From: Adineta ricciae
Lineage: Eukaryota; Rotifera; Eurotatoria; Adinetida; Adinetidae
Direction: 5' to 3'
Length of the DNA: 64,000 nucleotides
NCBI GenBank assembly: GCA_905250025.1
Contig: CAJNOJ010000300.1
Location: 1-64,000, forward strand
Below the pieces are notes generated by a model. The model had not been told where the DNA came from, searched no databases, and worked only from the letters and a program-made list of their open reading frames with translations. The first letter of the stretch is position 1, and each line of letters begins with the position of its first letter. Below are positions 45,668 through 59,239 of this stretch, in pieces. The position numbers were made by a program, and so were the translations under genes.

Positions 45668-47320
45668 ATGGCGATAACAATTCCGGAAGATAAGCAGCAT
45701 TTGGTCGCTAAACTCCACGAATTATTTTCTGAAGAAGTTGGAGATGTAGATATAAAACTCCAGCTAGATTTTAGGCAACCAGGTAACTTTCATTTTCTTC
45801 ACACGTAATTTGACAAATGAAATGCACTATAGTAATGACTTCACAACAGCTGGACTCAATCATCTGGCTACTGCATTACATGATAACAAGGTACTTCACA
45901 TTACTTTTCTATCTGTTTGATACCATAATCCATATATTTTAATATAGACGTTGACTTTTCTACGACTCGCAAGTAATAGTCTTGAAGATGTAGATGCACA
46001 GCATCTAAGTAATGTCTTACGCCAGAACAAAGTAATGTTCATTCTGAGTCGAAGTATGTTGATAACTTTACTTACAGGTGCTTACGATCCTCAAACTGCA
46101 AGATAATCGAATTGGAGATGCGGGAGCAAAATATCTTGCTAATGCGTTAGAAAATAACACAGTACATAATGACAGGTATCTCGTATCGCAGTACTCATTC
46201 TTTGAATAGACACTCATTACATTGGATCTCACTGAAAACGTAATCACGGATGTTGGAGTTTAGGGTCTGGCCGAAGCATTACACAAAAGTAAAGTATTTC
46301 CTTTTATCTTATTAATCTGTGACATTGTAATTATCTGTACTCTTCTCTTGCGTAGACCATCACTGCACTATATCTGGAAAGTAATAATATCACATGTACG
46401 GGAGCACAATATCTGGCAAATGTATTAAACAATGGCACAGTACTACTTCTTAAAATCCATTATTTTCTTTTGTTGATCATTTTCTCGATAGAGTCTCACT
46501 TGATTAAACCTTAGTAAGAACAGTATTGAAACTGACGGAATACAGTACATAGCTGATGCATTACAAAACAATACAGTAACTCTCATATTATCTTTTGTAT
46601 CCTAAATGATATTCTCCTCCAATAGGTTCTTGCTGAACTTTATCTCGGCTTTAATCTAGTCGCAGATGATGGAGTCCAACATTTGACTGAAGCCCTACAA
46701 AATAACACAGTCAGTCATTCTTATCGCTTCTTCTTCCATTTCATTTCATACTATTACCTCGATCTTATCCACGCAGACATTGACGGTGCTAGATCTTGCA
46801 AACGCTGATATTCGAGTTAAGGGAGCACAATACCTCGCTGATCTATTGATAAGTGATAACACGGTAATTCTTCTCCATTTTTCATACGTTGTACATTTAC
46901 AGCTGCATGGCTTTGTATAGAAGCTCAGTAGGTTATACCTGAAAAATAACTCTGTGGAAGATGTTGGATCACAACACTTGGGCAATGCTCTACGAAAGAA
47001 TCAAGTAAGTGCTATTCTCTTTTCGTTTATCAATCTACAATTTCCTCTTGTAGACGCTTAACACATTTTTGATCGGGTCGAATCCTTTTGGTCACTACGA
47101 AGCACGCCGGCTAGCCGATGCTCTAGCTTTCCATACTGTTTTCTCTACATAGAAACTCATTCGACTTGATCTTCATAATATTATGAAGAATGATAACGTT
47201 CGCCAACAAATCAGAAACAACATTGAACGAAACAAAAGGTCAAACAAGTACAGCTTGAGATCATTTCTAGAGGGAAACAGGGAACAGTGGGATTTTAGTG
47301 TTTGTGAAAAGCATATATAA
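45668..47320 (+). pseudogene. NLRC3-like LRR gene, one exon per repeat, with two nonsense codons
   Basis: Start ATG at 45668 opens a short N-terminal exon (MAITIPEDKQHLVAKLHELF). A 41-base exon follows, then a run of exons that each encode one 28-residue leucine-rich repeat in phase 0. The two I measured, 45948-46031 and 46078-46161, are 84 bases. Typical phrases are TLTFLRLASNSLEDVDAQHL, VLTILKLQDNRIGDAGAKYL and TLTVLDLANADI. In-frame TAG at 46261-46263 (usually Gln) and TGA at 46501-46503 interrupt two repeats. The last intron is reduced to about 15 bases (gttttctctacatag) before the C-terminal exon (KLIRLDLHNIMKNDNVRQQI), which is open to 47320. Ribonuclease-inhibitor-type LRRs bind protein partners. 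Because repeat exons are symmetric, skipping could in principle bypass the stops. Confidence 0.8.
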
Positions 47321-47365
47321 TTCAACATTTTGTAATAAATCGAAGAACTTCGCAAAGTCAATATT

Positions 47366-47781
47366 TCAGAAGTGAAATTGTTTGTTTTCCATTCTACTCT
47401 TCTCGCCGAGATTTTCCAAGATCGTTTTCCAATCAAACATCATTAAAAATGAATCTGCTAACTTGTATATCGGAACTATCGTCAAACATCTTTCGTAAAA
47501 ACTTTTAAAGTTGACTTTCTCTTCTCGGATGTTTCTTTTTATTTCTTCGTGAATGATTGACGTCAGAGAATCTTTGATTTTATTTACTGATTCTATCAAT
47601 CTACGATGTTTGCGTTGGTTGCAGACGGTACATCGAACGATAGGTGTAAATTTATCTTTCTTATTCTTTGTTCGATTGAGAATTTTTAACTTCTATAAAG
47701 AAAAACATTGATATTTACCTTGCCACTTCCGAATAAAGTTAAATACGTATATGCAGCAACTGAAAACTTGTCATTTCCGTA
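47366..47781 (-). CDS. Hypothetical partial gene, two 3' exons
   Basis: Exon 47366-47692 encodes a charged helical C-terminus with a CxxC (RCTVCNQRKHRRLIESVNK) and ends at a stop. An upstream exon of exactly 21 codons (47719-47781; KFSVAAYTYLTLFGSGK) joins it in phase with good donor and acceptor. Earlier exons could not be identified and would run into the promoter of the plus-strand gene starting at 47839. It may be a fragment or pseudogene. No family recognised. Confidence 0.35.
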
Positions 47782-47838
47782 CTTTTCTTATCAAATTCGC
47801 TTGCAATATCACACAGATCAAGTCGGAGTTGCAATAGG

Positions 47839-50800
47839 ATGCTATCACTTGATAGTTTCTTTTTGAGCATCATCATTCTGCTGGTTGATAAACGAGTCGA
47901 AGGTAATATTTCCAATTAAGCTTTTACATGTATTCATTTTTCCCAAATAGGCACATCTATGAATCAGCCCAAGCTTTGCCCTGCTGCAACATGGAATGCA
48001 ACTGCAACTACTTTTGCAACCAGTAGTACGATTGGTTCATATCCATATGTAGTCTTTATTGATCAAAACAATAAGATCTACGTGACCAATCGACAAATGA
48101 GTTCTGTTCAAGTATGGATCAACGACTCTTCGCCTCCAATAACAATTGCTATTCGAAATAATAGTTATCCAATAAGTCTGTTTGCTACAGATGATGGTAC
48201 TATTTATGTCGATGATAATAGCAATTATGTGACCAGTTGGCTGCTAAATCAAGCAGGCAATCAGTCGTCATTATATACGGGTGGAACATGCTATAGTCTT
48301 TTTATTGACAAAAACAATTCACTTTACTGTTCCTTATCTAATAATCATATAGTCATCAAACGATCATTGAATAGTAGTGATAATCAAACAGCAATTGTTG
48401 CAGGTGGTAACTGCTCTGGATTTTTGGGTAATAGGCTATATTATCCCAAGGGAATATTTCTTGATAAAAGTTACGGTCTATATGTGGCTGATTACCAAAA
48501 TCATCGAGTTCAACTTTTTCGTTCGGGAGTCGGAAATACAACGACAATTGCTGGTTGGGGGGCACCTGCAACAATCACATTATATTACCCTACAGATGTG
48601 ATAGCTGACGCTGATGGATACATATATATTGTAGATTCCAACAATTATCGTATCGTAGGATCCAGTTCTCACGGCTTTCGATGTGTAATTGGATGCACTG
48701 GTTCGAGTGGTTCAGCGGCTAATCAACTATCTTATTCATTGGCTATGGCTTTTGATATATATGGAAATATTTTTGTTGCTGATAGTAACAATAACCGCAT
48801 CCAGAAATTTCGTCTGGCTACCAATTCATGTGGTGAGTTCGAAGTTCATACAGTGACAAAAAGCATTACCTTATGTCACTTAATGGAATTTGAGAGAAGA
48901 CATATCCGAAATAAATAAGTGACTGATTTTATACGATATCTTTTTCTGTGTTGATTTAGACGCTACAACTGTCACATACCAAACATCGACACCATCTGTT
49001 AGCATCAGTAAGTAAAATTGTATCTGTTACTTCTTATTGTCACTTTATTACTGTTACTCTATTAGTCAATACAACAAACATGCAATCCATTTCTCATAAA
49101 ACAGGTAGGCATTTGTTTTTTCTTCTCGTGAAATCTTATCGATACATGCAGCTAGTGTTGCAATGAATCTCATTCACTTTCCTTCACTGCAGGTATATCT
49201 TATAATCGACCAAAACTTTGCGTAAATGCTTCGTGGACTGTAAATGCAACTACATTTGTTAACCATAGTACATTTGGAATGTATCCATGGAATGTGTTTG
49301 TCGACACGAACGACACGATTTATATCATGGACCGAAACTATGGGATTCTTTATATGTGGCTGAAAGGAAATATTACGATGTCGAAAAATATATCTCAATC
49401 TCAAAGCTTCTCTTACGGTTTTTTTGTTACCGATTCTGGAGACATTTATGTTGATAATGGTGGTCGTTACGGTCGGGTCAGTAAATGGCCGATGAATGCA
49501 TCAAATGCTGTTTCAGCTATGGACGTTCCACAATCCTGTTTTGATCTTTTTATCGACAGTAACAATACCCTCTATTGCTCTATATCCACTTTTAACGAAG
49601 TCGTAGCTAAATCACTTAGTGATACGTCCAGTTCATTAAGAACTGTTGCTGGTACAGGTTGCAGTGGATCAACATCATATGAACTGGCAATACCGATAGG
49701 TATATTTGTCAACGCAGATTTTGATCTTTATGTGGCTGACTATGGAAACCGAAGAGTTCAGCTTTTTCAATCAGGACAAAAGAACGCGACAACCGTTGCT
49801 GGCTCTGGTGCGCCAGGAACGATCACATTAAATTGCCCCACGGATATCGTCTTAGATAATGATGACTATTTGTTTATTGTTGATCAATGTGGTAGCCGTA
49901 TAATTGGCTCAGGACCAGATGGTTTTCAATGTATTGCTGGGTGTTCTGGTTCTAGCGGATCAGCATCCGATAAATTAAATAATCCTCGGTACATGGCATT
50001 CGATAGTAACGGAAATATTTATGTTTCCGACTACGGAAACTCTCGAATCCAGCTATTCACTTTAGAGAAAAGTTTGTGCGGTAAGTTTAAGCACATTTCT
50101 CTTCGCACAATCGATGATTAAGTGCCTTTATTGTGTATCATTTGAGCATAAAATGCAGAGACACATGCTCATATCATACACAAGATCATAAATTAGCCAC
50201 AAGGATTCTGTTAGGAAGCGCATCGTTAGTCGCTACTATTGTTGTCTAATTGTCTTTCCTAATATAAGTAACTTTTTTATTCCTTTCTTTTCAAATCTAA
50301 GTAAAACCTACTATTAATTCATTTTGATAGAAACATCAACATCCACCGCTGCCGATACGTCTTCGGTTTTAAGCACGGCTTTAACACCCTCATTGCCATC
50401 ATCTAATACAAGTATGCTCTTCGGCTCTTCCATTTTCAATAGCATCGCACCTACTATATTCTACATTTGTAGATTGCTTTTCGCCCATCATCACACTGAT
50501 TCCGAGTACTTCTTCACTCTCGTCGCCATTACAGTATCGGCGAAGTCAAGACTTTTCCATCAGTTCATATCTACAACTGAATTGTAGTCTTTCACTTTCG
50601 ACGACTATAAAATGGATCATCACCAACTGCACTTCAACCTGCTCTTCTTCTCCCATTCAACTGCCACAAACACTTATCACGACTTCAACTGAACTATTCA
50701 TTCCTGGCAAAACACTGACTTATGGAACTTATCAGTTCACACTCAGTGTTACTATGATTGCTTCTTCTCATCTCTCGTCATCGACCTCTGCATACATCAA

Positions 50801-53800
50801 AATTATTCCATCCGGCATCACACCGAATCTCATTCAATTCGGCACTTCAATGATCACACGAGGATATCAACAACAGCTCACTCTTGATCCTGGATTGTTT
50901 TCAGTCGATCCAGATGCGCTGACGTTCAATGCTACCGTATGTCAACTCTCTTGCACTTTCACCTCTTCACTCTCTTGCCTATCGAACTAGAATTGGAAAT
51001 ACCAATATTTTTGTCGAATCTACAATAAATACAACTTTCCAAACATTGGTGGAAATCTTCTTACTATCGATGATCCACAAGTCGATACTGTCAATCCGTC
51101 ATGCGTATCGCAACGATCAGGTAGCACATCAAAACTAAACTACACTGGGCCTACGTCTTCACGCATGTCTGCACTAACCCTTCTCCCCAATGCGCTCACA
51201 TCCAATCAAACATATCAGTTCATGGTTCAACTCGAAAATCGTCTCAATTCATCTAGACAAGCAACAGGTTATCTCCTTGTGCAAACTGAAGACAGCCAGC
51301 CCGAACTAATTGCCATTTCGTGAGTTCTCTTTCATTTCCATCGTATTCTCTAACAACTAAGTTGTTTCTCTAGTTGTGTCATCTCTAGTCTGTGCGTTCC
51401 TAATCAAGAATATCAATTTGTCAATCCGACTACACAAGTTGCTCTCTTCTCTCTTTGCGTCGGTACATGCATGCCGATCAACAACATCACATGGAATGTC
51501 TATCACGGAATCATCAACGCGTCCACCAATGCCATGCAATGGACACTTTTCGGGCAAGCCCAGCAATACCAAAATATATGGTTCTTTGGTAATTCGCCTT
51601 CACTTCTTCTCTCTGAATTCATTGATTCGTCCTTTCAAAGGCTCTAACACAAGTAATTTCACTGCCACCAACAACTTGTTTCTCGCTTATACTTCGATTC
51701 AATTTTGGCGATTCGAAGTGGCCTATTCGTTTCCGCAACAGATCGGTCTCAGTGCAATGAACTTCAAAGTGAACACACCACCTCAAAATGGTTCATGTAC
51801 CATATCTCCAATTAATGGTACAACATCCACTCTCTTCACGATCACTTGTTCTCAATGGATAGATGACGATGGTATTCAAGATTATTCATTCTACAGTATG
51901 TTATCTCATTGCATTGACACAGAAAAATATCATCTTCATTCCCAAAGGTTGGACAACAAATTCAAATGAACGAACGATTCTTGGCTACACATCATTGTCA
52001 TCCATTCAATTAAGATTGCCAGCTGTCAATAATAATATTTCATCATCTCTCCGTATTTCCGTTCAAATTCGAGATAGACTGAGTTGTGTCACAGACTACA
52101 ACATGTCAACAGTCACAGTTCACTCCGATACTACACAGATTGCTGATTTTATCAATAGTGCGCAACAACAAAGTAACATTCGTGGACTGACAAACAATCC
52201 AATCGTTCAAATTCTAGCAAGTGGTAATCCAAATACAGTGGGTCAAGTGATCAGTTCATTATCACAGGAATTCAATAGAATCAACGGTGAAACTGTAGAG
52301 AATGCTGCTGCAAGTGAGCTTTGAACAAATGTAGAAGGATGGATACGAAATCAAAGAGGTTGCTTTTAGATGGTGTTCCTGCATCAAACATTGCTGTTTC
52401 AACCTTAGATAGTACCAGTCAACCAACAGTAAGTGTTTATCTTTCATAGCAAAGAAAAGATCATTCTCCCTTTGCAGTCATCATCCGGAATAAATGCATC
52501 GGCACTTGACGAGTTCAACAAACAACTCAACACATATGCAAGTGTCCGAGATTTACTAATCACGTTTACAACTAATCTGCAACCAGCAACGGCACCTGCT
52601 ATCCAACTACAAGCCTCAGCCTTAGCTCAACTCACTCAAGCAACCAATCAACTCACACGATCCACTGCGGTAACATACTCTTTACTCCTTTCTCAACTGA
52701 CATTCTCGATCTGTAGACGACTGCAGCACAAAAATGTTATCAACTTGCAGTGACCTTATATTCATTGGCAACGAATATTCCCTTCGAAGATGTACAGTCA
52801 TCCTCCACACTTATCGCACAATGTGCTAGCAATGCTCTCAATGTAAGATAATTCTCTTCGGCCATAAAATCACTCATCTAACTCTTCTTTGAGGCTGTCA
52901 ACGGTCCACTACAACAACGAACAACTGTACTTGATCTCGATTCATCTCGAGCGAATGCCTTTCCTCAAGATTACGATACAGATCTTGAATCAGAATGGAA
53001 TAATCCAAGGCAGTTTTCTCTACTCGGTATAAGTGATCAATTAGGGGGTTCGCTGGAAGAGAACCGCAATCTCTACTATCAAAAACAAGCAGCCAACGAA
53101 ATCTCTCTTTTGACAACACAAACAATGTCGTTGCTGACAGCGTCTTTGAATATTCATTTAAACATCGGCCAAAATCTCAACATTAACACACCATCTATGT
53201 GTTTATCACTTGAAACCACTTCGATCGATACACTTGCCAACAAATCCATCAAACAGACATCCAGCTCTCGAATTCGTATGCCTTCTACTTTTCAACTCAA
53301 CACAACAAACAATGAAGCCATTTCACTTCGAGTAAGTCTCCCTCTCAATTCTCTTCTGTCGCTTTCTTGCATTCTTACCTTCAGTCAATGATCGAACCAC
53401 TTGCATCAGCCGGCAATATTTCTTCTCAATCTCGAACAAATCTTTCCAGATCGATTTCATTTTCAATTCTCGGTACGAATGGCAAACCTATTCCCATTCA
53501 GACAACCTTTGATCATCCCATCGAACTTATTATTCCTCGTGATTCATTCTTAGTTGTTCCACCGATGTCACTGCAGAATGTCACGTCATTTAATTCATCG
53601 ATGGTGCCACCTCATCAGCAACTGTTTAATCTTCATTTCGTCAACATCACCAATCCTTCCCTCACTATTTCAGTTCATTTTGAAATGCATCCTCTCAACG
53701 CAAGTCTCGCCTATTTATTTATTTATCGCTTCGATACTACACCCATTCTGAACAGTTCACATCAACAAATCGATGGTTGGTCTTTGTTTTGTCCTCATAG

Positions 53801-56800
53801 TAAGTTACCTCGTGCTTCATCTTCATTGCCTTCCCTTGTCTTTCACTATGTAGATCTGCCTAATGATACTGTTTACAACTACTTTATTGATAATAACCGA
53901 ACAAAAAATCATCAATCCATTATCTTTGGCTTGAGACAACTGAATACAACTGAGCAATCAAATCAGTGTTCTAATGCGTCGGTAACACAACAACAACCAC
54001 CTGTCAGTAATCAACCATTCAATTTCACATCCAACTACGAACTTCGAATCTTCACATCAGGATGTTACTATCTCGATACAAATAGCAACTGGCAATCAGA
54101 AGGTGTACTTGTATGTTTCTACCATGGCATTTCTATCACATACGTATGACCATTTTTCTGTCTCGTTTAGGTCGGACCGTTGACTAATCATCAGCAAACA
54201 CAATGTTTATCCACACATTTAACAACGTTTGCAGGAGGATTCCTTGTTCTCCCTGCACCCATCAATTGGAACTATGTGTTTTCCAACGCCGACTTCACTC
54301 GCAATAAAACTATCTACATCACACTTATTTGTGTGTCTATTCTCTATCTCCTTTTACTTGTTTATGCACGCTACAAAGACAAGAAAGATCTTGAAAAACT
54401 CGGTGTTACTCCACTTCCTGATAACCAACCTTCCGATCAGTTTTTCTATCAAATACTTATCTTTACCGGTCATCGGACATATTCGGGTACCAACTCCAAA
54501 GTAAGACTGATTTTCTTCCTCTTAGAGAGATACGATCGATGTTTATACAAATGATGAGCAGGTTCATTTCATCCTTGCTGGTGACGATGATGAAACACAA
54601 GTTCGAACATTAGCTGATCCACATCGAAAGATCTTACAACGAGGTGGTATCGATGCATTTGTTATGACTGTTCCAAAGTATGCTTCCGCCTATTTCTTCT
54701 CTATACAGATAAATATATCTGGTTTAGATCGTTGGGTTCCTTGAACTACATACATATTTGGCATGATAACTCTGGCAAAGGTGCATCAGCATCGTGGTTT
54801 CTCAAATACGTCATTGTTAGAGATCTGCAAACGTTAGACAAGTCATATTTCATTTGTCAACGATGGTTAGCGGTCGAAAAAGATGATGGAATGGTGAGAG
54901 CTATAGAATTGCTCTCGATGGCACGTAATTCATCTTTTGTTGAATTTCTGTAGATCGAACGAGTATTGCCAGTCGCCGGTGAATATCAACGACAAGAGTT
55001 CTCCTATTTGCTGTCCAAGCAGGCATACCATAGCGTGGCGGAGGGTCATCTCTGGTTTTCGATCTTTTCACGACCACCTTCGAATCGATTCACTCGTGTT
55101 CAACGGTGCACTTGTTGTTTTGTTCTATTGTTAACTTCGATGCTTCTTAATATTCTCTACTACGACCAAGTTGCAGCAGCTAAAGCAAGTGTCAATACAG
55201 CAAGTCTTGCATTTGGCCCGCTTCATATCACTCCTGAACAGGTGACTCTTTTTTCTTCCTTGTTAAATTTATTACCTTCACATACGTGATATTCTGTACT
55301 TTTTCATTTAGATTAGCGTTGGTGTCATTGTTGAACTGCTCTCGTTTCTTCCTAGTATTTTGCTTGTTCAATTCTTTCGTCGCATCGAACCGAAACGGTT
55401 GCAACAGCAACTGTCTCCTTTGCGACAGGCTATCTACAAGATCAAACCAAGTGACACGATAACTGAGACAAATCGAGAGAAACGATCACGAATGACGTTT
55501 GCATGGTGGTGTCTGTTCATAGCTTATGCCCTTTCATTTATTATCGTTGCAGTATCGATGTTCTTTGTTATTGTTCGTGGGATTGAATTTGGTGACTTGA
55601 AAACTCAGAAATGGTTGACATCGCTTCTCACTAGTTTCTTTTCATCCATCTTTCTCATTCAACCAGCCAAAGTAAGTTCTCATTTTAGCTACTCATCTGA
55701 ATGCAATCTCGAATTTCTTAGATCATTGGCGTAGCGATCATCTTTGCTTTATTCATACGAAACACAAACAATGATCAACAAGCAGCTGAATTCATTGATG
55801 ATGATGAGAATCATCCTCAACTCAACAATGATGAACAATACTTACATTCTCTCAACGTTCAATCACCATTTGTTCACCGATCAAAAACTCGAGCAGATCG
55901 TCTCGATCAAGCTGAACTTGCCTACATACGCGATCGACGACTGAAGGAAATACAAATGTGGTCAATCATCCGTGAGATCTTCATTTATCTCACCTTTCTT
56001 GCCTTACTCTATGTCATCACCTACTCCAACATCAATCAACATGCATTCTATGAAGTTCGACACCTTCGACAATTCTTTCATAACACGAAACAAGTCAATA
56101 ATGATTATACACAAGTATCCACGATCGATCAATATTGGAGCTGGTTACAGAATAGTTTTGCGGACAATATTCGTGCACAGCAATGGTACAATAATGATCC
56201 ACCTCGAAATCTCTCTGGTTTTATCAATGATAAATCGAATCGCTTGATCGGATGGGTTACAATGAGACAACTCAGAGTCAAATCACACTCATGCCAGCTC
56301 AAATCATCCATTCAACAGTTGTTCACACATTGTATTGACGATTATAGTTTTACCAATAAAGAGAAAGAGTCATTTCAACCAGGATGGGTTCCCTATCAAC
56401 AAATCAGCAATCAATCTCAACCATTCAGTTCAGCCGTTGAACAAGCATTTACATATCGAACAGACGATCAACTCGATACCTATTCCGTTGTTGGTAATCA
56501 TCACACGTACGGTGGTGATGGATATGTCTATGAATTTCGTGGTCGACTCAGTGATCTTCAAACAAATCTCTCTCGACTCCATCAACTAGAATGGATTGAT
56601 AGTCAAACAAGAGCCGTCATTATTCAATTCACTCTCTACAATCCTAATGCACAACTCTTTACATTTGTTACCCTTCTAACCGAATTTCTCTCGGCTGGCA
56701 GTCTCGATCCACAATCTCGTTTTGAACCGATCAGTTTCCAAGGTATGACTATTCAAAATCAATTTCATACGATTTTTCTGTTCTTTATAGTCTTCACTTC

Positions 56801-57826
56801 GTTGTCTCAACTGATCTGTACCATCTTCTACATGATATTTATCGTTCATATGATGATAGGCGAAGTTCGATCATTCACGAAACTCAAATCTGACTACTTC
56901 CATCAGTTCTGGCCATTGATCAATGTAGGCATCATTGTCTGTTCATGGACAAATATCGGTATTTATGTGTGGAGATATTGCGAATCACTTCGCATCGGTC
57001 ATCTCTTCGAACAAACCAATGGTTACGTTTATATTAACTTGCAACTAGCTGTGTACATCAATGATGTCTTCACTTATTTGCTCGCATTTTCTTGTTTCTT
57101 TGGCACGATCAAGTTTATCAAACTATGCCGCTTCAATCATCGTCTCATGTTATTTGCAAGAACACTTCAACATGCTGCCAGAGAACTCATCTCATTTGCA
57201 TTCATGTTCACAATTGTCTTCATGGCATTTGTTATTCTCTTCTATCTGCTGTTTGTGTCCAAATTATCGTCATGTTCTAGTGTTCTGCAAACAGTGCGAA
57301 TGTTATTCGAAATCACCTTAATGAAATTCGATGCGCATGAATTGAGTGGTGCAGCAGCATTCCTTGGTCCATTCTGTTTTAGTTTATTTATTCTGATCGT
57401 TGTATTTGTCTGTATGAGTATGTTTTTGACAATTATCAATGACAGCTTTCGAGTAGTGCGAGATATGGGTAAAGCACGAGTAAGCCATGGCGAACATATT
57501 TTTTCATTTATGATTGGCAAGCTACGAACATGGATTGGTATGAATCAATAGGTGTTCGCTTGCGAATGAGAATAGTTTTTTTTCTACCTCAGGTATTGGT
57601 AATTCAAATGACCTGTATCAAATGGAAGAAATCAGATCGACATACTATGATCCAATCAGTAGATTTCCTGACAAGATGGATGAACTGCTCGACGCACTGA
57701 ATCGCGTATGATGCTTTTTCTAGCACACTGATGATGAGAATGATGTTTATCTTCATATATTTGTAGGTGTATATGAATCAACAAGATCGATCGTCCTTGA
57801 AAGCATCGAAACCATTATCTACATAA
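47839..57826 (+). CDS. Polycystin-1-like protein with two N-terminal NHL propellers (NHL-NHL-REJ-GPS-PLAT-channel)
   Basis: One gene of roughly 25 short-intron exons, about 2800 residues. Exon 1 (47839-47902) gives a signal peptide. Exon 2 (47951-48832) is the first NHL propeller (KGIFLDKSYGLYVADYQNHR). Two Thr/Ser linker exons (48960-49007, 49066-49104) follow, then exon 5 (49193-50080), the second propeller (NADFDLYVADYGNRRVQLF). All these junctions keep phase, as does the join to the Ser/Thr exon at about 50330. REJ-type sequence follows (CFSPIITLIPS; LQYRRSQDFSISSY), then a GPS-like end (GPLTNHQQTQCLSTHLTTFA). A PLAT domain lies in 54460-55010 (HIWHDNSGKGASASWFLKYV). The polycystin membrane region to ~57551 comes next (FYEVRHLRQFF; SLSQLICTIFYMIF), and a cytoplasmic tail ends at 57826. 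Expected at the plasma membrane or cilium. Confidence 0.85.
54150..54240 (+). other. GPS-like autoproteolysis motif
   Basis: TQCLSTHLTTFAGG, preceded by Cys and Trp residues in the exon before the intron, matches the GPS end (C-x3-HLT). In polycystin-1 and adhesion GPCRs cleavage occurs between the Leu and Thr of HLT. The next residues lead directly into the first transmembrane helix (TIYITLICVSILYLLLLVYA). Confidence 0.65.
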
Positions 57827-58702
57827 TGAGAGATGCTTGCGTAATGAAAGACAGTGTTTAAAAGAAGATAATTAATAATTATTGTTATGAACCTGTTGAC
57901 GTATATCGATATTTTTTTATTCAGTTTTTTTCATTTGCTTACTGTGTTGTCTTTGTTCAATGAAAGTTGCCACCATAAATTCATTCAGTCACTAATAAAA
58001 GTATAACGATTGCACTATTGATGTTTTTGATTTCAACTTCAATGAATTTGATATTGGAACTGAAATTTGGAGTTCAAAGTAGAGTTCGTTAATGAACCTA
58101 AACAAAAAGATATTGAAGAATTTGCTTGCATGTTAATCTACTTCAAAGAATATCGAGATTAATTACTATAATAAATGTTTATGGTCAAACTGTTCATTTC
58201 CGGGTCGGTCAGAGCGATATAGGATCCTGTGTTGGATTCGATTCATCGGCACTCGATGCTCCGACGCAATCCGATTCCTGTCGGGTGAAAATACAGCTAT
58301 TGTTAAACTCGTTCAAACTCAACACCTTAAAATTAGCAGCGTCTCAAAGAATATTTGTTTCCGTCATCTTCGAAACTACATTCAATTTCATCTGATAAAG
58401 TATTTACATCGGTAACGGTATCTCACGTCGTCACAAATGTGAAGGAAAAGAAAACATCGAAGTGGTGTGATTCAACCGGAGAGTATATCCGATAATGTGT
58501 TAGACGAATCGATGATGATTTTTAACGCGATGATTGTCTTTCGAGGAGAACGAATGAAAAAAAACATTTTAAAAGAGTCTTTTCCAGATTATCATCAATT
58601 ATTATTGATATTGGAAATAATACAATCATTTATTTTAAAAAAGGAGAGAAAATGAATGAAAGAAAACGTGCATAGACATATTGATCAAAGTTCTTGTTTT
58701 GA
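57827..58702. other. Intergenic, possible decayed fragment
   Basis: An AATAAA-like signal near 57993 serves the polycystin gene. A coding-like stretch at 58150-58395 (plus; VYGQTVHFRVGQSD) has no start, splice context or known family and may be a remnant. Confidence 0.35.
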
Positions 58703-59194
58703 TTAAACTGAACGCATAAAAAATCCGAATTCAGATTGATCGATTTTTCCATCGTGATTCATGTCAGCGTAATGAAACATTGCTCCAGCAGCATCGTATT
58801 GAACAATTTTATTTGCAATATCTGGCGCGCCAATTCCAACATCAGGACCAAGTCCATATTTGTGATCTTTACTGTCCGTTATACCTATTGTATAAGCTTC
58901 ATAGCTGTATGGATCTTTAACAAAGCCACCAACAGCAACATCAAGACCAATTTCGTATGTTAAAGTTTGAACGACTGGCGATGACTAAAATTTGATTGAA
59001 AAAAAGAGGATGAAGTGTAATCGTGGCTGACTTACAGCAAAAGCTTGAACGTCGTATTGAGTTAAATCTCTTGCTTTGTCTTTCGTTTGATTCTCCGGGC
59101 CAAGAAACGAACGAAATTCCTTTTCATCAATGCCTCCATCATGGTTGGTGTCAGCACGTGCAAAATCTTTTGTATAATCGATCTCTGAACTCAT
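58703..59194 (-). CDS. EF-hand calcium-binding protein
   Basis: Exons 59036-59194 and 58703-58984 with a 51-base intron give 146 residues. Two canonical EF-hand loops are present: DTNHDGGIDEKEF near residue 15 and DMNHDGKIDQSEF near residue 125. A non-EF insert of about 75 residues lies between them (QTLTYEIGLDVAVGGFVKDP; GLGPDVGIGAPDIA). There is no signal peptide, so it is probably cytosolic. Wide spacing between the loops is unusual for calmodulin-type proteins, which place EF-hands in adjacent pairs. A TATA box lies about 35 bases upstream on the minus strand. Ca2+ sensing is supported; the target is unknown. Confidence 0.85.
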
Positions 59195-59228
59195 GTTCGC
59201 TTTTGAAATATGCGTGTTTTTGCATCAG

Positions 59229-59236
59229 TATTTATA
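59229..59236 (-). promoter_or_regulatory. TATA box of the EF-hand gene
   Basis: Minus-strand tataaata lies 35 bases upstream of the start codon at 59194. Confidence 0.55.
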
Positions 59237-59239
59237 AGG

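Noticed and set aside
50408..50440. A 31-base intron in the polycystin-like gene ending at caatag
   Set aside because: A later acceptor (atttgtag) gives a normal ~61-base intron, keeps frame and places a Cys where REJ sequences expect one.
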